Shown: positions 40,966 through 50,566, counted from the stretch's first letter. The stretch: 64,000 nt of DNA from Metabacillus sediminilitoris (GCF_009720625.1 NZ_CP046266.1:4755501-4819500), one strand, 5' to 3'. The notes: generated by a model not told the origin, from the sequence alone. Numbers and translations are program-made.

Positions 40966-41122
40966 CTAGCTCCATTGCCTAGCCCTGAAGCACAGAACGA
41001 GCAAGTACAGTCAAGGCGACAGGACGTCCGTCTTTGACTACCTCGAGGTCACAAGCCAATCAGGAATTGAAGGTAAATTACACCTTGTTTTCCCTAGGCT
41101 GAACAAGGCACTTGCGCTTTTC
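40966..41122 (-). repeat. R2 repeat copy between fadA and fadE
   Basis: Inverted copy: TCTAGCTCCA, GCGACAGGACGTC and ACTACCTCGAGGTCACAAGCCA at the left, and AACAAGGCACTTGCGCTTTTCT at the right. This matches the order in the copy at 49328-49506. It ends at the fadA stop codon and fills the intercistronic gap in the operon. Confidence 0.75.
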
Positions 41123-42298
41123 TTAGAGTAATTCAAATACTCCAGCTGCCCCCATACCTCCGCCAATACACATTGTAACAACCCCAAATTGTTCATTTCT
41201 GCGTTTCATTTCATGGATTAGTGTTAATGTTAATTTTGCACCAGAGCAGCCGAGCGGATGACCCAGAGCAATTGCCCCGCCATTAACATTTACCTTATCC
41301 TCATTCAAGCCAAGCTCACGAATGACTTGGATGGATTGGGAAGCAAATGCTTCATTTAGTTCAAATAATCCAATGTCTGCAAGCTCCAAACCTGCGTATT
41401 TTAATGCTAATGGGACAGCAGCTACTGGACCGATTCCCATAATTTCAGGCGGGACCCCGGCTACAGCAAAGGAACGGAATTTTGCCATTGGCTTATAGCC
41501 TAATGAAGCTGCTTTTTCACTCTCCATGACCATTACGGCTGCTGCACCATCACTCGTTTGTGATGAATTTCCTGCAGTGACAGAACCATTTACGGAAAAA
41601 GCGGGGCGAAGGGTTGCTAACACTTCTGCCGTTGTATTCGCTCGTACACCTTCATCCTTGTTAAAGTGCAGGATTTTTTCCTGAAGTTTAAAATCGGGTC
41701 CAACATTTCGAATTGGAACATCTACTGAAACAATTTCATCGTCAAATTTCCCCTCTGCTATCGCTTTTGCTGCCCGCTGATGGCTTCTCACTGCAAAAGA
41801 GTCTTGTTCTTCTCGGGAAATCCCATATTTTTGTGCTACCTGCTCTGCCGTATGTCCCATTGCCATATAGTATTCGGGTGCCTCTTCAGCCAATTTTGCA
41901 TTTGGTCTGACAACATGGCCCATCATTGGAACAAGACTCATCGATTCAGCTCCACCAGCAATTGCTGTATCTGTCGTCCCAAGCATAATTTTTTCGGCGG
42001 CATAAGCGATACTTTGTAAACCAGATGAACAATAGCGGTTGATTGTAATCGCTGGTACTGTATATGGAAGTCCTGCTAAAGCCCCAATATTTCTGGCCAT
42101 ATTTAACCCCTGCTCTGCTTCAGGTGTTGCACAGCCAATAATTAAATCATCGATATTGCCTTGATAATCTCCTGCACGTTTTAACGTTTCCTTTACAACT
42201 AATGCCCCAAGATCATCAGGGCGCATATTGGCTAATGATCCTTTCTTTGCTCTCCCGACAGGTGTTCTCGCACCTGATACAATGACTGCTTCTCGCAT
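41123..42298 (-). CDS. fadA: Acetyl-CoA acyltransferase (3-ketoacyl-CoA thiolase) FadA
   Basis: A 391-residue thiolase for the last step of beta-oxidation. The nucleophile cysteine is in [11 protein letters not shown] near residue 90. The histidine motif NEAFASQ is near 343 and the second cysteine is in [10 protein letters not shown] near 379. GGTTGGGAGA precedes the ATG. It lies between fadN and fadE with repeat sequence in both gaps. Confidence 0.96.
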   Translation of the reverse strand: MREAVIVSGARTPVGRAKKGSLANMRPDDLGALVVKETLKRAGDYQGNIDDLIIGCATPEAEQGLNMARNIGALAGLPYTVPAITINRYCSSGLQSIAYAAEKIMLGTTDTAIAGGAESMSLVPMMGHVVRPNAKLAEEAPEYYMAMGHTAEQVAQKYGISREEQDSFAVRSHQRAAKAIAEGKFDDEIVSVDVPIRNVGPDFKLQEKILHFNKDEGVRANTTAEVLATLRPAFSVNGSVTAGNSSQTSDGAAAVMVMESEKAASLGYKPMAKFRSFAVAGVPPEIMGIGPVAAVPLALKYAGLELADIGLFELNEAFASQSIQVIRELGLNEDKVNVNGGAIALGHPLGCSGAKLTLTLIHEMKRRNEQFGVVTMCIGGGMGAAGVFELL

Positions 42299-42332
42299 TC
42301 TCCCAACCTCGCTTTCATGTCTTAATGTTTCG

Positions 42333-42440
42333 GCTTAACTCCAGTACCATATGACGCATAGTAGTGCAGGTGCCGTCAAAAGTTAAAGGAAGTTACATAG
42401 CGTCTTTGACTGCCAGTTTGCTCCTATCATACATACTTTC
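42333..42440 (-). repeat. Very degenerate R2 copy between fadN and fadA
   Basis: TTAACTCCAGTACC, AGTGCAGGTGCCGTCAAAAG and GTCTTTGACTGCC follow the order of the R2 left half. The right half is missing. The match is weak and rests on short blocks. Confidence 0.45.
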
Positions 42441-42470
42441 TATTTATCTGAAGGATCAGGTGATGATGCT

Positions 42471-44855
42471 TTAATTTCTTAACGGTTTTCCTTTTACAAG
42501 CATATGCTGCATCCGTTGCTGAGATTTTCCTTCGGCTACTAAACTTAAAAATGCTTCTCTTTCTAAATCTAATAAGTATTGTTCATCCACTTCACTGCCA
42601 AATGGGACTTTACCTCCTGCAATAACAAAAGCAAGTTTCTTCGCAATTTTTAGATCATGCTTAGAAATATAGCCTGATAGATGCATAGATTGTGCTCCAA
42701 GCAATAGTGTTGCATAACCGGTTTCACCGACAACAGGCACTTTCTTTCTAATTGGCGGTTGATAACCATTGTCATATAAAGAAATAACTTGTTGTTTCGC
42801 ATCATCTATTAAATGATCACCATTTATGCTTATGTTGTCATTGTCACTTAAGAAATGATATTTTCTAGCCTCTGCAGCTGATGTTGACACCTTTGCCATT
42901 GCAATCGTTTCAAATACTTTATTTGCAACCGTTTGTAAATCAAAGTCAACACCTTTAGGCATATTGCTTAACTGTTTCAAATAAAGCTCTTTATTTCCGC
43001 CGCCTCCAGGAATTAATCCAACACCAGTTTCAACTAACCCGATATATGTTTCACTTGATGCTTGAATTTTGCTTGCAGGTAAACAAATTTCTGCTCCACC
43101 GCCAAGAGTCATTCCAAATGGCGCTGCCACAACTGGCTTTTTACTGTATTTCACCCTCATCATGGCTTGTTGAAAACCGCGCACAACCATATCGATTTCA
43201 AATAAATTATCATCTTGAGCCTCCATTAAAATCATCCCAAGATTTGCGCCTACACAGAAATTTTTACCTTGATTTCCGATGACAAGTCCTTTGTAATTCT
43301 TCTCAACCTCGTCAATTGAAAAATTAATCATTTGAATGATGTCTAAACCGATCGCATTACTTTTTGAATGAAATTCTAGCAGTGCTACATCATCACCTAA
43401 GTCAATTAAGCTTGCACCACTGTTTTTCTTTATGACACCGTGTACTTCTTTGTGTGTTTTTAAATGGATCACTTTTGGGTTTTGTTTAATTTGCCTGTAT
43501 TCACCTTTGCTGTAGAAGAATAGGACACCATTTTCTTTTCGATAGAATGAATCATAGCCTTTTCCAACCATTTCTTTTACCCAGACTGGGACCTCTATTC
43601 CCTGCTGTTCCATTATCTCAATTGATTCGGATACACCAATTGCATCCCAAAGTTCAAAAGGACCAACATCCCATCCAAATCCCCATTTCATCGCCCGATC
43701 GATTGCAACAATATCATCTGCAATTTCTCCAAGGAGCTCTGCAGAGTATGAAAGGGTTGGATAGATAATCTTTTGTAAAAGAGTACCAGCACGATCACCC
43801 GCATAAATAAGCGCTTTCAATTTATTAGTTAATCCCTTTGTTTGTTTTGTCAGTTCGATAGATGCTGACTGTAATTTCTTTCTTTCTTCATATGCTAACG
43901 TTTCCGGGTTTAATTCAAGAATTGTTTTTCCTTCCTTTTTATAAAATCCCTGACCGCTTTTACTACCTAACCAGCCTTTATCAAGCATATTACGCATAAA
44001 AGCAGGCACTGCAAAAACGTCTTTTTCCTTACCGTCAACTTGGTCATATACATTTTTAGCAACATGTGCAAACGTATCTAGACCAACAACATCAAGAGTA
44101 CGGAAGGTTGCACTTTTGGGTCTGCCGATAAGAGGCCCTGTAACCGAATCAACCTCACCAACACTGTATCCACCTTTAAGCATTTCTCGAACAGTTATCA
44201 GTAATCCATACGTACCAATCCGATTTGCAATAAAGTTTGGTGTGTCTTTTGCTTCAACAACACCTTTACCTAATACATTCTCACCAAATGTTTTCATATA
44301 GGAGAGAACATTTGGATCTGTATCTTTTGTTGGAATTACTTCTAATAGCTTTAAATAACGCGGCGGGTTGAAAAAATGTGTCCCAAGGAAATGTTTCCTA
44401 AAGTCTTCTGAACGTCCTTCAGCCATTGCTTCTACTGATATACCTGATGTATTTGAACTGATAATACTTCCCATTTTTCGATGTTTGTCAACTTCTGCAA
44501 ATACCTTTTGTTTTATTGCAAGATTTTCAACAACTACTTCGATTACCCAGTCAACTTCTGATAATCGATATAGATCATCTTCGAGATTACCCGCTTCTAT
44601 AAGCTCGATATTCTCATTAACAGTAAGTGGTGCAGGCTTTTGTTTCAAAAGCTTTTGGATCGATGCCGCTGCGATTCGGTTTCTTACAGCCTTATCCGCT
44701 AATGTTAACCCCTTCTTTACCTCATCATCATTCAATTTACTCGGCACAATATCCAATAATAAAACAGGGATGCCAATATTCGCTAAAAGTGCTGCAATTC
44801 CTGAACCCATTACCCCTGAACCTAATATAGCGGCTTTCCTAATTCGCTGGACCAT
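42471..44855 (-). CDS. fadN: 3-hydroxyacyl-CoA dehydrogenase / enoyl-CoA hydratase FadN
   Basis: A 794-residue bifunctional beta-oxidation enzyme. The N-terminal NAD fold has GSGVMGSGIAA near residue 12. The dehydrogenase motif THFFNPPRYLKLLEVIP is near 145. The crotonase domain is C-terminal (from about 470), with GLVIGNQGKNFCVGANL and MTLGGGAEICLPA. This domain order is the reverse of E. coli FadB and normal for YusL. The start is ATG 44855 behind GGGGGAG. A FadR operator lies directly upstream. Confidence 0.95.
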   Translation of the reverse strand: MVQRIRKAAILGSGVMGSGIAALLANIGIPVLLLDIVPSKLNDDEVKKGLTLADKAVRNRIAAASIQKLLKQKPAPLTVNENIELIEAGNLEDDLYRLSEVDWVIEVVVENLAIKQKVFAEVDKHRKMGSIISSNTSGISVEAMAEGRSEDFRKHFLGTHFFNPPRYLKLLEVIPTKDTDPNVLSYMKTFGENVLGKGVVEAKDTPNFIANRIGTYGLLITVREMLKGGYSVGEVDSVTGPLIGRPKSATFRTLDVVGLDTFAHVAKNVYDQVDGKEKDVFAVPAFMRNMLDKGWLGSKSGQGFYKKEGKTILELNPETLAYEERKKLQSASIELTKQTKGLTNKLKALIYAGDRAGTLLQKIIYPTLSYSAELLGEIADDIVAIDRAMKWGFGWDVGPFELWDAIGVSESIEIMEQQGIEVPVWVKEMVGKGYDSFYRKENGVLFFYSKGEYRQIKQNPKVIHLKTHKEVHGVIKKNSGASLIDLGDDVALLEFHSKSNAIGLDIIQMINFSIDEVEKNYKGLVIGNQGKNFCVGANLGMILMEAQDDNLFEIDMVVRGFQQAMMRVKYSKKPVVAAPFGMTLGGGAEICLPASKIQASSETYIGLVETGVGLIPGGGGNKELYLKQLSNMPKGVDFDLQTVANKVFETIAMAKVSTSAAEARKYHFLSDNDNISINGDHLIDDAKQQVISLYDNGYQPPIRKKVPVVGETGYATLLLGAQSMHLSGYISKHDLKIAKKLAFVIAGGKVPFGSEVDEQYLLDLEREAFLSLVAEGKSQQRMQHMLVKGKPLRN

Positions 44856-44872
44856 TTTTTCTCCCCCTCTTT

Positions 44873-44890
44873 TGAATGAATGCTCATTCA
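44873..44890. promoter_or_regulatory. FadR operator upstream of fadN
   Basis: TGAATGAATGCTCATTCA has perfect 7-base arms (TGAATGA/TCATTCA) around four bases. This fits the Bacillus FadR (TetR family) consensus TGAATGANTNNTCATTCA. It lies 18 bases before the fadN start, so repressor bound there would block transcription until acyl-CoA releases it. Confidence 0.88.
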
Positions 44891-45039
44891 TTTTTGTCCC
44901 AAAAAAAAATGTATCTTGCTTTTCGTTCCACTACTATTAATATAAAAGATTTTGAAAATTTCTTCAATACATTTCTTTATTTTTCCTAAATAATCGAATT
45001 CAACTATGGAAAGGATATTTTTTTAGGAGGTGATCGTAA

Positions 45040-45189
45040 ATGGCACGTTTAAAAAAACATCCTTCAAAAGCCGGAGTTAGTGCTGCAAGTGTAAAAGGCA
45101 ATGCCGGCCCGACAAATGAACATGCAGGTGGCGGAAAACGTACAAGCCAAAACCAGCAGTATAAACAAAACAACATGGGAAATCAATAG
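45040..45189 (+). CDS. yuzL: YuzL family small basic protein
   Basis: A 49-residue protein starting MARLKKHPSKAGVSAASVKG. It is rich in Lys, Gly, Ala, Asn and Gln. This matches the YuzL family found between fadN and the proline dehydrogenase gene in Bacillus. The composition is like small acid-soluble spore proteins, so a spore role is possible but unproven. An AGGAGGTGA site precedes the ATG. Confidence 0.85.
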   Translation: MARLKKHPSKAGVSAASVKGNAGPTNEHAGGGKRTSQNQQYKQNNMGNQ

Positions 45190-45300
45190 AAAACGAAAAG
45201 CGCCTGATTAGCTCTGATTAGCATAAGACGAGCCAGAATTGAAGGCCTTCTATGTCTTCCATTCTGGATTGGCTTATGTTTCAAACGGGGACTAGACATA
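45190..45300 (+). repeat. Truncated R2 copy after yuzL
   Basis: AAAACGAAAAGCGCCTGATTAGCTC, then GCATAAGACGAGCCAGAATTGAAGG and TGGCTTATG match the left half of R2. The right half is lost. It begins directly at the yuzL stop codon. Confidence 0.65.
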
Positions 45301-45326
45301 ACCATTGCAGCTTCCTCTCATATTCA

Positions 45327-46244
45327 TTATCTTTTCATTATTCCTTTTAGAACAAATGCGACATTTGCTGGTCTTTCTGCAAGTCGTCTCATAAAATATC
45401 CATACCAATCTGTTCCATATGGTACGTATACACGCATGGAGTACCCTTCTTTGACAAGCTCCAGCTGCTTTTCAGGACGAATTCCATAGAGCATTTGAAA
45501 TTCAAATTGATCTTTAGGTATATGATGTTCCTTTACCAATTTTTTTGTATAGTCGATCATTGCATCATCATGTGTTGCAACAGCTGTGAAATTCCCATTT
45601 AATAAATGCATTTTAATTATCTTTTTATAATTTTCATCCACATCTTTCTTTTCCGGAAATGCAACTTTCGGAGATTCTTTATAAGCCCCTTTTACAAGTC
45701 GCAAATTTGGACTAAACTCATTCAATTCTTCTATATCCTTTACAGTACGGTACAAATAAGCTTGTAGAACTGTACCAATATTGTTAAATTCCTTCTTTAG
45801 CTCTTTAAAGATATCTATTGTTCTTTGACATCTCGAATAATCTTCCATATCAATTGTTACAAATACGTTTTGCTGTTTTGCTACAGTCATAATTCGCCTC
45901 ATATTTTTCATTACCACTTCATCTGAAATATCTAATCCCATCGATGTTAGCTTCAATGAAAGTTGTGATTGTAAATCATTGTTTCCAATCGCTTCGATTG
46001 CTTTGATTGAATTTGTTGCCATTTCATATGCTTCTTGTTCATCTTCAATAAACTCACCTAAGAAATCGAGCGTTACAACAAGACCTTGTTTATTCAAATC
46101 CTTTATTACCTTTGTTGCTCGCTCAATTGTATCACCTGCAACAAATCGTGATGCCCCAAATCTTAAACCATATTTCTTTGCTAATTTTGTTAACATTTTA
46201 TTTTTAGATAAATACATGAAAGAGTTCCTTAATAATTTTTCCAT
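45327..46244 (-). CDS. fadM: Proline dehydrogenase (FadM/YusM)
   Basis: A 305-residue PutA-type proline dehydrogenase TIM barrel. FAD and substrate residues are in SLKLTSMGLD near 100, YLYRT near 189, LVKGAY near 207, and in the C-terminal YVPYGTDWYGYFMRRLAERP. It oxidises proline to P5C and passes electrons to the membrane quinone pool. The start is ATG 46244, eight bases after GAGGAG. In B. subtilis the gene is grouped with fad genes as fadM, though its chemistry is that of proline catabolism. Confidence 0.92.
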   Translation of the reverse strand: MEKLLRNSFMYLSKNKMLTKLAKKYGLRFGASRFVAGDTIERATKVIKDLNKQGLVVTLDFLGEFIEDEQEAYEMATNSIKAIEAIGNNDLQSQLSLKLTSMGLDISDEVVMKNMRRIMTVAKQQNVFVTIDMEDYSRCQRTIDIFKELKKEFNNIGTVLQAYLYRTVKDIEELNEFSPNLRLVKGAYKESPKVAFPEKKDVDENYKKIIKMHLLNGNFTAVATHDDAMIDYTKKLVKEHHIPKDQFEFQMLYGIRPEKQLELVKEGYSMRVYVPYGTDWYGYFMRRLAERPANVAFVLKGIMKR

Positions 46245-46450
46245 ATCAAACACTCCTCAAGTGATTTTAAGCCATTTCATAATGTCTATACTTTTCCCTA
46301 TTCCCTAACAGGAAAAACTAAAGACATAAGAAGTGGATAACCATCGCTAATCACTACCTTGATTATACAAATTTTGGTATTCTCTATTCGTTGAATAGCT
46401 AAATTGTGAAGTGGAATGATAGGTATGACAATTTGTTAGGAGGTTATTCC

Positions 46451-46732
46451 ATGCAACAACAAAATATGCAGCAGCAACAAACAATGATGCAACAGCCACC
46501 AAGCATTGTAACAACAAAGGATCAGTTATATTTAACTGATATGCTTTCCTGGAACCTTTTAGCGATGAAAAAGGCTCATTTTTTTGCATCACAGTGTCAA
46601 AATCAGGATGTAAAAAATCAATTAGAAAAAGTTGGTCAGATGCACCATCAACATTACCAAAGAATTTTAAGTCATCTTCAAACACAGCAGCAGCAGCAAC
46701 AGCAACAAGCAACAGGATCACAACTTCAATAG
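46451..46732 (+). CDS. Glutamine-rich coat-like protein (CotF/YusN type), upstream paralogue
   Basis: A 93-residue protein with a Gln/Met-rich N-terminus (MQQQNMQQQQTMMQQ), a helical core (DQLYLTDMLSWNLLAMKKAHFFASQC) and a polyglutamine run near the end. The core is a ferritin-like CotF fragment as in small spore coat proteins. It is followed 11 bases later by a second coat-like gene, so the two form a pair. TAGGAGG precedes the ATG. Confidence 0.78.
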   Translation: MQQQNMQQQQTMMQQPPSIVTTKDQLYLTDMLSWNLLAMKKAHFFASQCQNQDVKNQLEKVGQMHHQHYQRILSHLQTQQQQQQQQATGSQLQ

Positions 46733-46743
46733 GAGTGACAGCG

Positions 46744-47085
46744 ATGAATAACAATCAACCACAAAAAATTGCAAACCCTGAAACACAAATTCAAAAAGGT
46801 CCACAAATGAATGACCGCGATTTTGTTAATGATCTTTTAGCTACAGAGAAATATATGACTGACTCATATTCTACTGCTTTAAATGAGGCAAGCCATCAGG
46901 CACTTTACCAAGATATCTTAACCATCTTTAACGAAACACAACAAGCAGAACGTGATTTGTATAATTATATGTTTCAAAATGGCTGGTACTCACTTGAAGC
47001 AGCTGAAACTCAAAAGCTTCAACAATCATATCAACAATTTTCTAACTATCTTCAACAGCAATCTCCATATGGAATGACACAATAA
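46744..47085 (+). CDS. yusN: Spore coat protein YusN (CotF family)
   Basis: A 113-residue CotF-type protein: NDRDFVNDLLATEKYMTDSYSTALNEAS and the C-terminal AERDLYNYMFQNGWYSLEAA are typical of this coat family. The ends are Gln/Asn-rich. The start is ATG 46744 with AGGAGTGA overlapping the stop of the upstream gene, so translation may be coupled. It occupies the yusN position of B. subtilis, following the proline dehydrogenase. Confidence 0.85.
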   Translation: MNNNQPQKIANPETQIQKGPQMNDRDFVNDLLATEKYMTDSYSTALNEASHQALYQDILTIFNETQQAERDLYNYMFQNGWYSLEAAETQKLQQSYQQFSNYLQQQSPYGMTQ

Positions 47086-47086
47086 C

Positions 47087-47270
47087 GAAAAGCGGAAGCG
47101 CCTTGTTCAGCTCCGAAAAGCATAAGACGATCCATAATAGAAGGCGTACATTGCTTACAATTATGTGGTGGCTTATGACTCTGAGACAGTCGAAACCCCG
47201 ACGTCCTGTCGCATCGACTGCACTTGCACTTCCTGTGCTTCGGGAGCCACGGCGCTGGAGCTATACAATA
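47087..47270 (+). repeat. R2 repeat copy, near full length
   Basis: Starts GAAAAGCGGAAGCGCCTTG and ends GGCGCTGGAGCTATACAA. The interior has GCATAAGACGATCCATAATAG, TGGCTTATGACTCTGAGACAGTCG and GACGTCCTGTCGCATCGACTG. This is the reverse complement of the order at 49328-49506. It lies between the yusN stop and its terminator. Confidence 0.85.
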
Positions 47271-47289
47271 AGAAAAATTAAATAAAATA

Positions 47290-47326
47290 AAAAACCTCAG
47301 CTTTTTTATGAGAGCTGAGGTTTTTA
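47290..47326. terminator. Bidirectional terminator between yusN and yusU
   Basis: AAAAACCTCAGCT and AGCTGAGGTTTTT form a 13-bp stem with a 9-10-base loop. The yusU stop codon is at its right edge. Confidence 0.9.
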
Positions 47327-47581
47327 TTCTTCCTTTTTAGTAATTTGACGATGTTTTTCATTCAGTTGTTTTATTTCACTTATCATTTCTTTTATTTCAT
47401 TTTTGGCATCAGGATATGTAGCATTCCAATGCTTTGCCAGCGGTGGCATTGATTTTGAAATATGTGAATAAAGTGCCCATATTTTGACCTTTTCGATTAC
47501 TTCTTCTGAATCATCACCAACTAATAGCTCTGTATATTTTTCAAGCAATCCATCAAATTGTTTACGAAATTCGTTTTCCAA
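47324..47581 (-). CDS. yusU: YusU family (DUF2573) protein
   Basis: An 85-residue acidic helical protein recognised by KYTELLVG and KVKIWALYSHISKSMPPLAKHWN. This is the DUF2573/YusU block; function is unknown. The start is taken as TTG 47581, nine bases after GGAGGAGG; a GTG six codons earlier overlaps that site. It precedes the iron-uptake genes as in B. subtilis, where yusU lies next to yusV. Confidence 0.75.
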   Translation of the reverse strand: MENEFRKQFDGLLEKYTELLVGDDSEEVIEKVKIWALYSHISKSMPPLAKHWNATYPDAKNEIKEMISEIKQLNEKHRQITKKEE

Positions 47582-47608
47582 TTTAATGTCCTCCTCCACA
47601 ATGATTCA

Positions 47609-48352
47609 TCATTTTTTACATTCGATTGGACATGTTTGACAACGGTCATGATTTTTTGATGTTAAATAAAATAAACAACAGGTTTTCCGCATACGGATAT
47701 CATTTTGTTTTGGTTGATAAAATTGTGTTAATGGATTCCGTGCTTTTGTGCCGAATAATAGTGGTGGTGCTTCCATTACCACATAATGAAAATCCTCTTG
47801 TACGATTGCAGCTACCTCATCAGATAAATTAGGATCCTGTAATACGGTCTCATACATCCAAAAGATATAAATGGCAATATTCTCCCACAGGATAACTTTA
47901 GAGACTTTTGCCTGCTTTGAAATGGTTGTAATCACTTTCTCGATATTTTCCAGAAATAAAGTTTGAACAACAGAAGTTCTCCATTGCGCTCGATTCATTT
48001 CAGGTGTTGTTACCTCTTTATCTTCAAAATAAAAGTTCGGCAGCCACAAAGGGTCCTTTTCATCCGTTTGCATGAACATATTATGAAGTGAACAATTGAT
48101 GCCTTTATTAAACAAACTCATTGCATTTAAAACGAGTGCTGCTAAAAAGGCATATCTTTTCACAAGCATTGAACCGATAACATGTTGATTATTCGTATTT
48201 AGTTTATGTTGTAAACTGCCTTCGAATAATTCTTTGAGCTTTACAGGATTTAATAAGTCACTTCCATAAAACGTATGATCTTTCACACTATGCTCGGTAC
48301 TTAAACGATACTTTGATAAAGAATTAATCTCTGTTTTTGTTAATTCAGCCAT
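47609..48352 (-). CDS. FhuF-type siderophore-iron reductase
   Basis: A 247-residue protein whose C-terminus carries the FhuF [2Fe-2S] motif: TCC, then CQTCP after 11 residues. FhuF proteins reduce ferric siderophores in the cytosol to free the iron. The N-terminal part is helical and similar to the IucA/IucC-FhuF group, with a low-identity core. It overlaps yusV by eight bases, so translation is probably coupled to the transporter. A dedicated reductase next to the transporter genes supports siderophore use. Confidence 0.82.
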   Translation of the reverse strand: MAELTKTEINSLSKYRLSTEHSVKDHTFYGSDLLNPVKLKELFEGSLQHKLNTNNQHVIGSMLVKRYAFLAALVLNAMSLFNKGINCSLHNMFMQTDEKDPLWLPNFYFEDKEVTTPEMNRAQWRTSVVQTLFLENIEKVITTISKQAKVSKVILWENIAIYIFWMYETVLQDPNLSDEVAAIVQEDFHYVVMEAPPLLFGTKARNPLTQFYQPKQNDIRMRKTCCLFYLTSKNHDRCQTCPIECKK

Positions 48353-49163
48353 TCATAACCCCAACTTCTTTTACGATACATCTGCCTTTTCCATGTGGTA
48401 TGCATAATGGTGTTCCAAAAAGTGGATCGACTGTTACATCACAATTCATCTGAAATACATTTTGAACGAGGCTGCAAGTAATAACATCCTCAGGTCTTCC
48501 TTGAGCAAAAATCTTTTGATCCTTAAGCGCAACTAAATTGTGAGCATATCTGCATGCTAAATTCAAATCGTGAAGAACCATTACAATCGTACGATTTTCA
48601 CGTTCATTTAATTCAAATAATAAATCTAAGATTTCAATTTGATGTGTCAAATCAAGATATGTTGTTGGTTCATCTAATAAAATAATATCTGTTTTTTGAG
48701 CCAGTGTCATAGCAATCCAAGCTCGTTGTCTTTGACCACCTGAAAGTGAGTCAACTGCTCTTTCAGCAAAATCCTGCATTCCAGTCGCTTCAAGGGCACT
48801 ATTAACAGCTGCCTCATCTTCCTCTGTCCATTGTTTCAGCCAACTTTGATAAGGATATCTCCCTTGTTTTACTAGCTGAAGGACCGTTAACCCCTCAGGT
48901 GCAACAGGACCTTGAGGCAAAATAGCCAGCTGCTTTGCCACTTCTTTTGTCGGCAATTTAGCAATCGAGCTTCCTTCAAGTAATACAGTTCCTTCTTTCG
49001 GCTTTAACAACCTTGCAATCGAACGAAGCAATGTAGATTTCCCACAACCATTACTTCCAATAAAAACAGTAATTTCGCCCTTTGGAATCTTTACATTTAA
49101 TTCATTAATAATAATTGTATCACCATAAGAAAGTGTGAGCGCATCTGTTTCAATTGCATGCAT
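48345..49163 (-). CDS. yusV: Iron-siderophore ABC transporter ATPase YusV
   Basis: A 272-residue FepC-type ATPase. Walker A is GSNGCGKST near residue 38, the signature LSGGQRQR near 141, and Walker [14 protein letters not shown] near 160. In B. subtilis YusV powers both FeuABC and YfiYZ-YfhA. Here it lies next to permease genes of the YfhA/YfiZ type, so this partner pair is probably its own. The start is ATG 49163, after AAAGGGGCGA; the longer reading frame has no clear ribosome site. Confidence 0.93.
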   Translation of the reverse strand: MHAIETDALTLSYGDTIIINELNVKIPKGEITVFIGSNGCGKSTLLRSIARLLKPKEGTVLLEGSSIAKLPTKEVAKQLAILPQGPVAPEGLTVLQLVKQGRYPYQSWLKQWTEEDEAAVNSALEATGMQDFAERAVDSLSGGQRQRAWIAMTLAQKTDIILLDEPTTYLDLTHQIEILDLLFELNERENRTIVMVLHDLNLACRYAHNLVALKDQKIFAQGRPEDVITCSLVQNVFQMNCDVTVDPLFGTPLCIPHGKGRCIVKEVGVMNG

Positions 49164-49205
49164 ACTAAATCGCCCCTTTTTGTAAGTAAGAATAGTAGTT
49201 TTGTT

Positions 49206-49326
49206 CATTGATTCTAGCGCTTAGCCTCGATTCATAATCCACTCCATAAGTAAAAGGCAAAGGTACGTCTTCTATTATGGTTCGTCTTATACTAGTTGGA
49301 GCTGTTCAAGGCGCTTCCGCTTTTCT
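49206..49326 (-). repeat. Truncated R2 copy adjacent to a full one
   Basis: TAAAAGGCAAAGGTACGTCTTCTATTATGG to GGAGCTGTTCAAGGCGCTTCCGC repeats the right half of the next copy almost exactly. The two units are head-to-tail, one and a half copies in all. Confidence 0.8.
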
Positions 49327-49327
49327 T

Positions 49328-49506
49328 TGTCTAGCTCCAGCGCCGTGGCTCCAAAGCACAGGAAGTGCAAGTGCAGACGATGCGACAGGACGTCGCGGTT
49401 TCGACTGCCTCGAGTCATAAGCCACCCCATAATTGAAGGCAAAGTACGCCTTCTATTATGTTGCGTCTTATGCTAGTCGGAGCTGTTCAAGGCGCTTCCG
49501 CTTTTC
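49328..49506 (-). repeat. Full-length R2 repeat copy
   Basis: The best preserved copy in the window, from TGTCTAGCTCCAGCGCCGTGG to AGGCGCTTCCGCTTTTCT. It contains AAGCACAGGAAGTGCAAGTG, GCGACAGGACGTCGC and CTGCCTCGAG. It lies in the gap between yfhA and yusV. Confidence 0.88.
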
Positions 49507-49510
49507 TATA

Positions 49511-50566
49511 TTAATTATTTCTCGACTTATATAATAAATATATGAAATATGGTGCCCCAATTGCCGCGGTAAACACACCGGCTGGTACTTCTAATGGTGA
49601 AAATAATGTTCTTCCTATTAAATCAGCAACCATCACTAAGATGGCTCCTATTAATGCTGAAACAGGTAAAAGTGCACCAAATGAAGAACCGACTAATCTT
49701 CTAGCAATATGCGGTGCCATTAATCCGACAAATCCAATTGCTCCAGCAAAAGCTACTGCACTTCCCGTTAGCGCTGTGCTTAAGATTAAGAGAAATAATC
49801 TATTTTTTTGTACGGCACTGCCTACACCTGTTGCAAGTTCATCACCAAGTTCTTGTATGTTGACTCTTCGAACCGAAATGAGGCTTACAAGCAATAAGAT
49901 GATGACGACTGGCAGTAATACGCGAACATGTTCCCATGTTGAGGCATAAACTGTTCCTGTAATCCATACATTTGCTTGTGCAGCTTGGTAAATCGGACCT
50001 TTTATCATAAATAATGTTGTTAATGATTGAGTTAGCATTGATAAACCAATACCTATTAAAACAAGTCTGATTGAAGAGGATCCATTTTTCCAAGACAGTA
50101 GATAAACGAGTAATCCTATTATTGTCGTCCCAATAAACGCTGCAACTGGCATCCATTCTATGCTAACAGTTAAGGCATTATTCTTATTACTAAATAGCAT
50201 AAGAAACACCACTACTGCTACAGAACCTCCACCTGTGATTCCGATAATATCTGGTGATGCTAATGGATTGCGAATCAGCCCTTGCAGGATAGCACCTGCT
50301 ACTGCTAAACAAATGCCAACTAATAAAGCAATGATGATCCGTGGTAAGCGAAACGAATAAACAAATAGATTCTCCATTTCATTTCCATAGCCAAAAAATG
50401 TTTTCACCACATTAAGAGGACTGATTATTACTTCACCTATACTTGTACTGAATATGAAGATCGTCAAAACAATAACGAGTAAGATAAGTGATGTTATCAG
50501 TGCTTTTTTATCAATTAAAAACGAAATTTTATCTGAACCTAAACGTAATCTGAAATATTTTTTCAT
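49511..50566 (-). CDS. yfhA: Iron-siderophore permease (YfhA type)
   Basis: A 351-residue FecCD-family permease with about nine to ten membrane helices. Family blocks include SFRLPRIIIALLVGICLAVAGAILQ near 75 and the C-terminal GFVGLMAPHIARRLVG near 273, the loop that contacts the ATPase. Its ATG overlaps the yfiZ stop (ATGA). Downstream, R2 repeats separate it from yusV. Confidence 0.88.
   Translation of the reverse strand: MKKYFRLRLGSDKISFLIDKKALITSLILLVIVLTIFIFSTSIGEVIISPLNVVKTFFGYGNEMENLFVYSFRLPRIIIALLVGICLAVAGAILQGLIRNPLASPDIIGITGGGSVAVVVFLMLFSNKNNALTVSIEWMPVAAFIGTTIIGLLVYLLSWKNGSSSIRLVLIGIGLSMLTQSLTTLFMIKGPIYQAAQANVWITGTVYASTWEHVRVLLPVVIILLLVSLISVRRVNIQELGDELATGVGSAVQKNRLFLLILSTALTGSAVAFAGAIGFVGLMAPHIARRLVGSSFGALLPVSALIGAILVMVADLIGRTLFSPLEVPAGVFTAAIGAPYFIYLLYKSRNN

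Noticed and set aside
44368-44940. 190-residue plus-strand frame opposite fadN
   Set aside because: Antisense shadow of the 5' part of fadN, which is strongly supported by family motifs.
46347-46754. 135-residue minus-strand frame over the coat-like gene
   Set aside because: It is the antisense of the glutamine-rich CotF-type gene, and its repetitive LLL/AAA composition comes from CAG/CAA repeats on the other strand.
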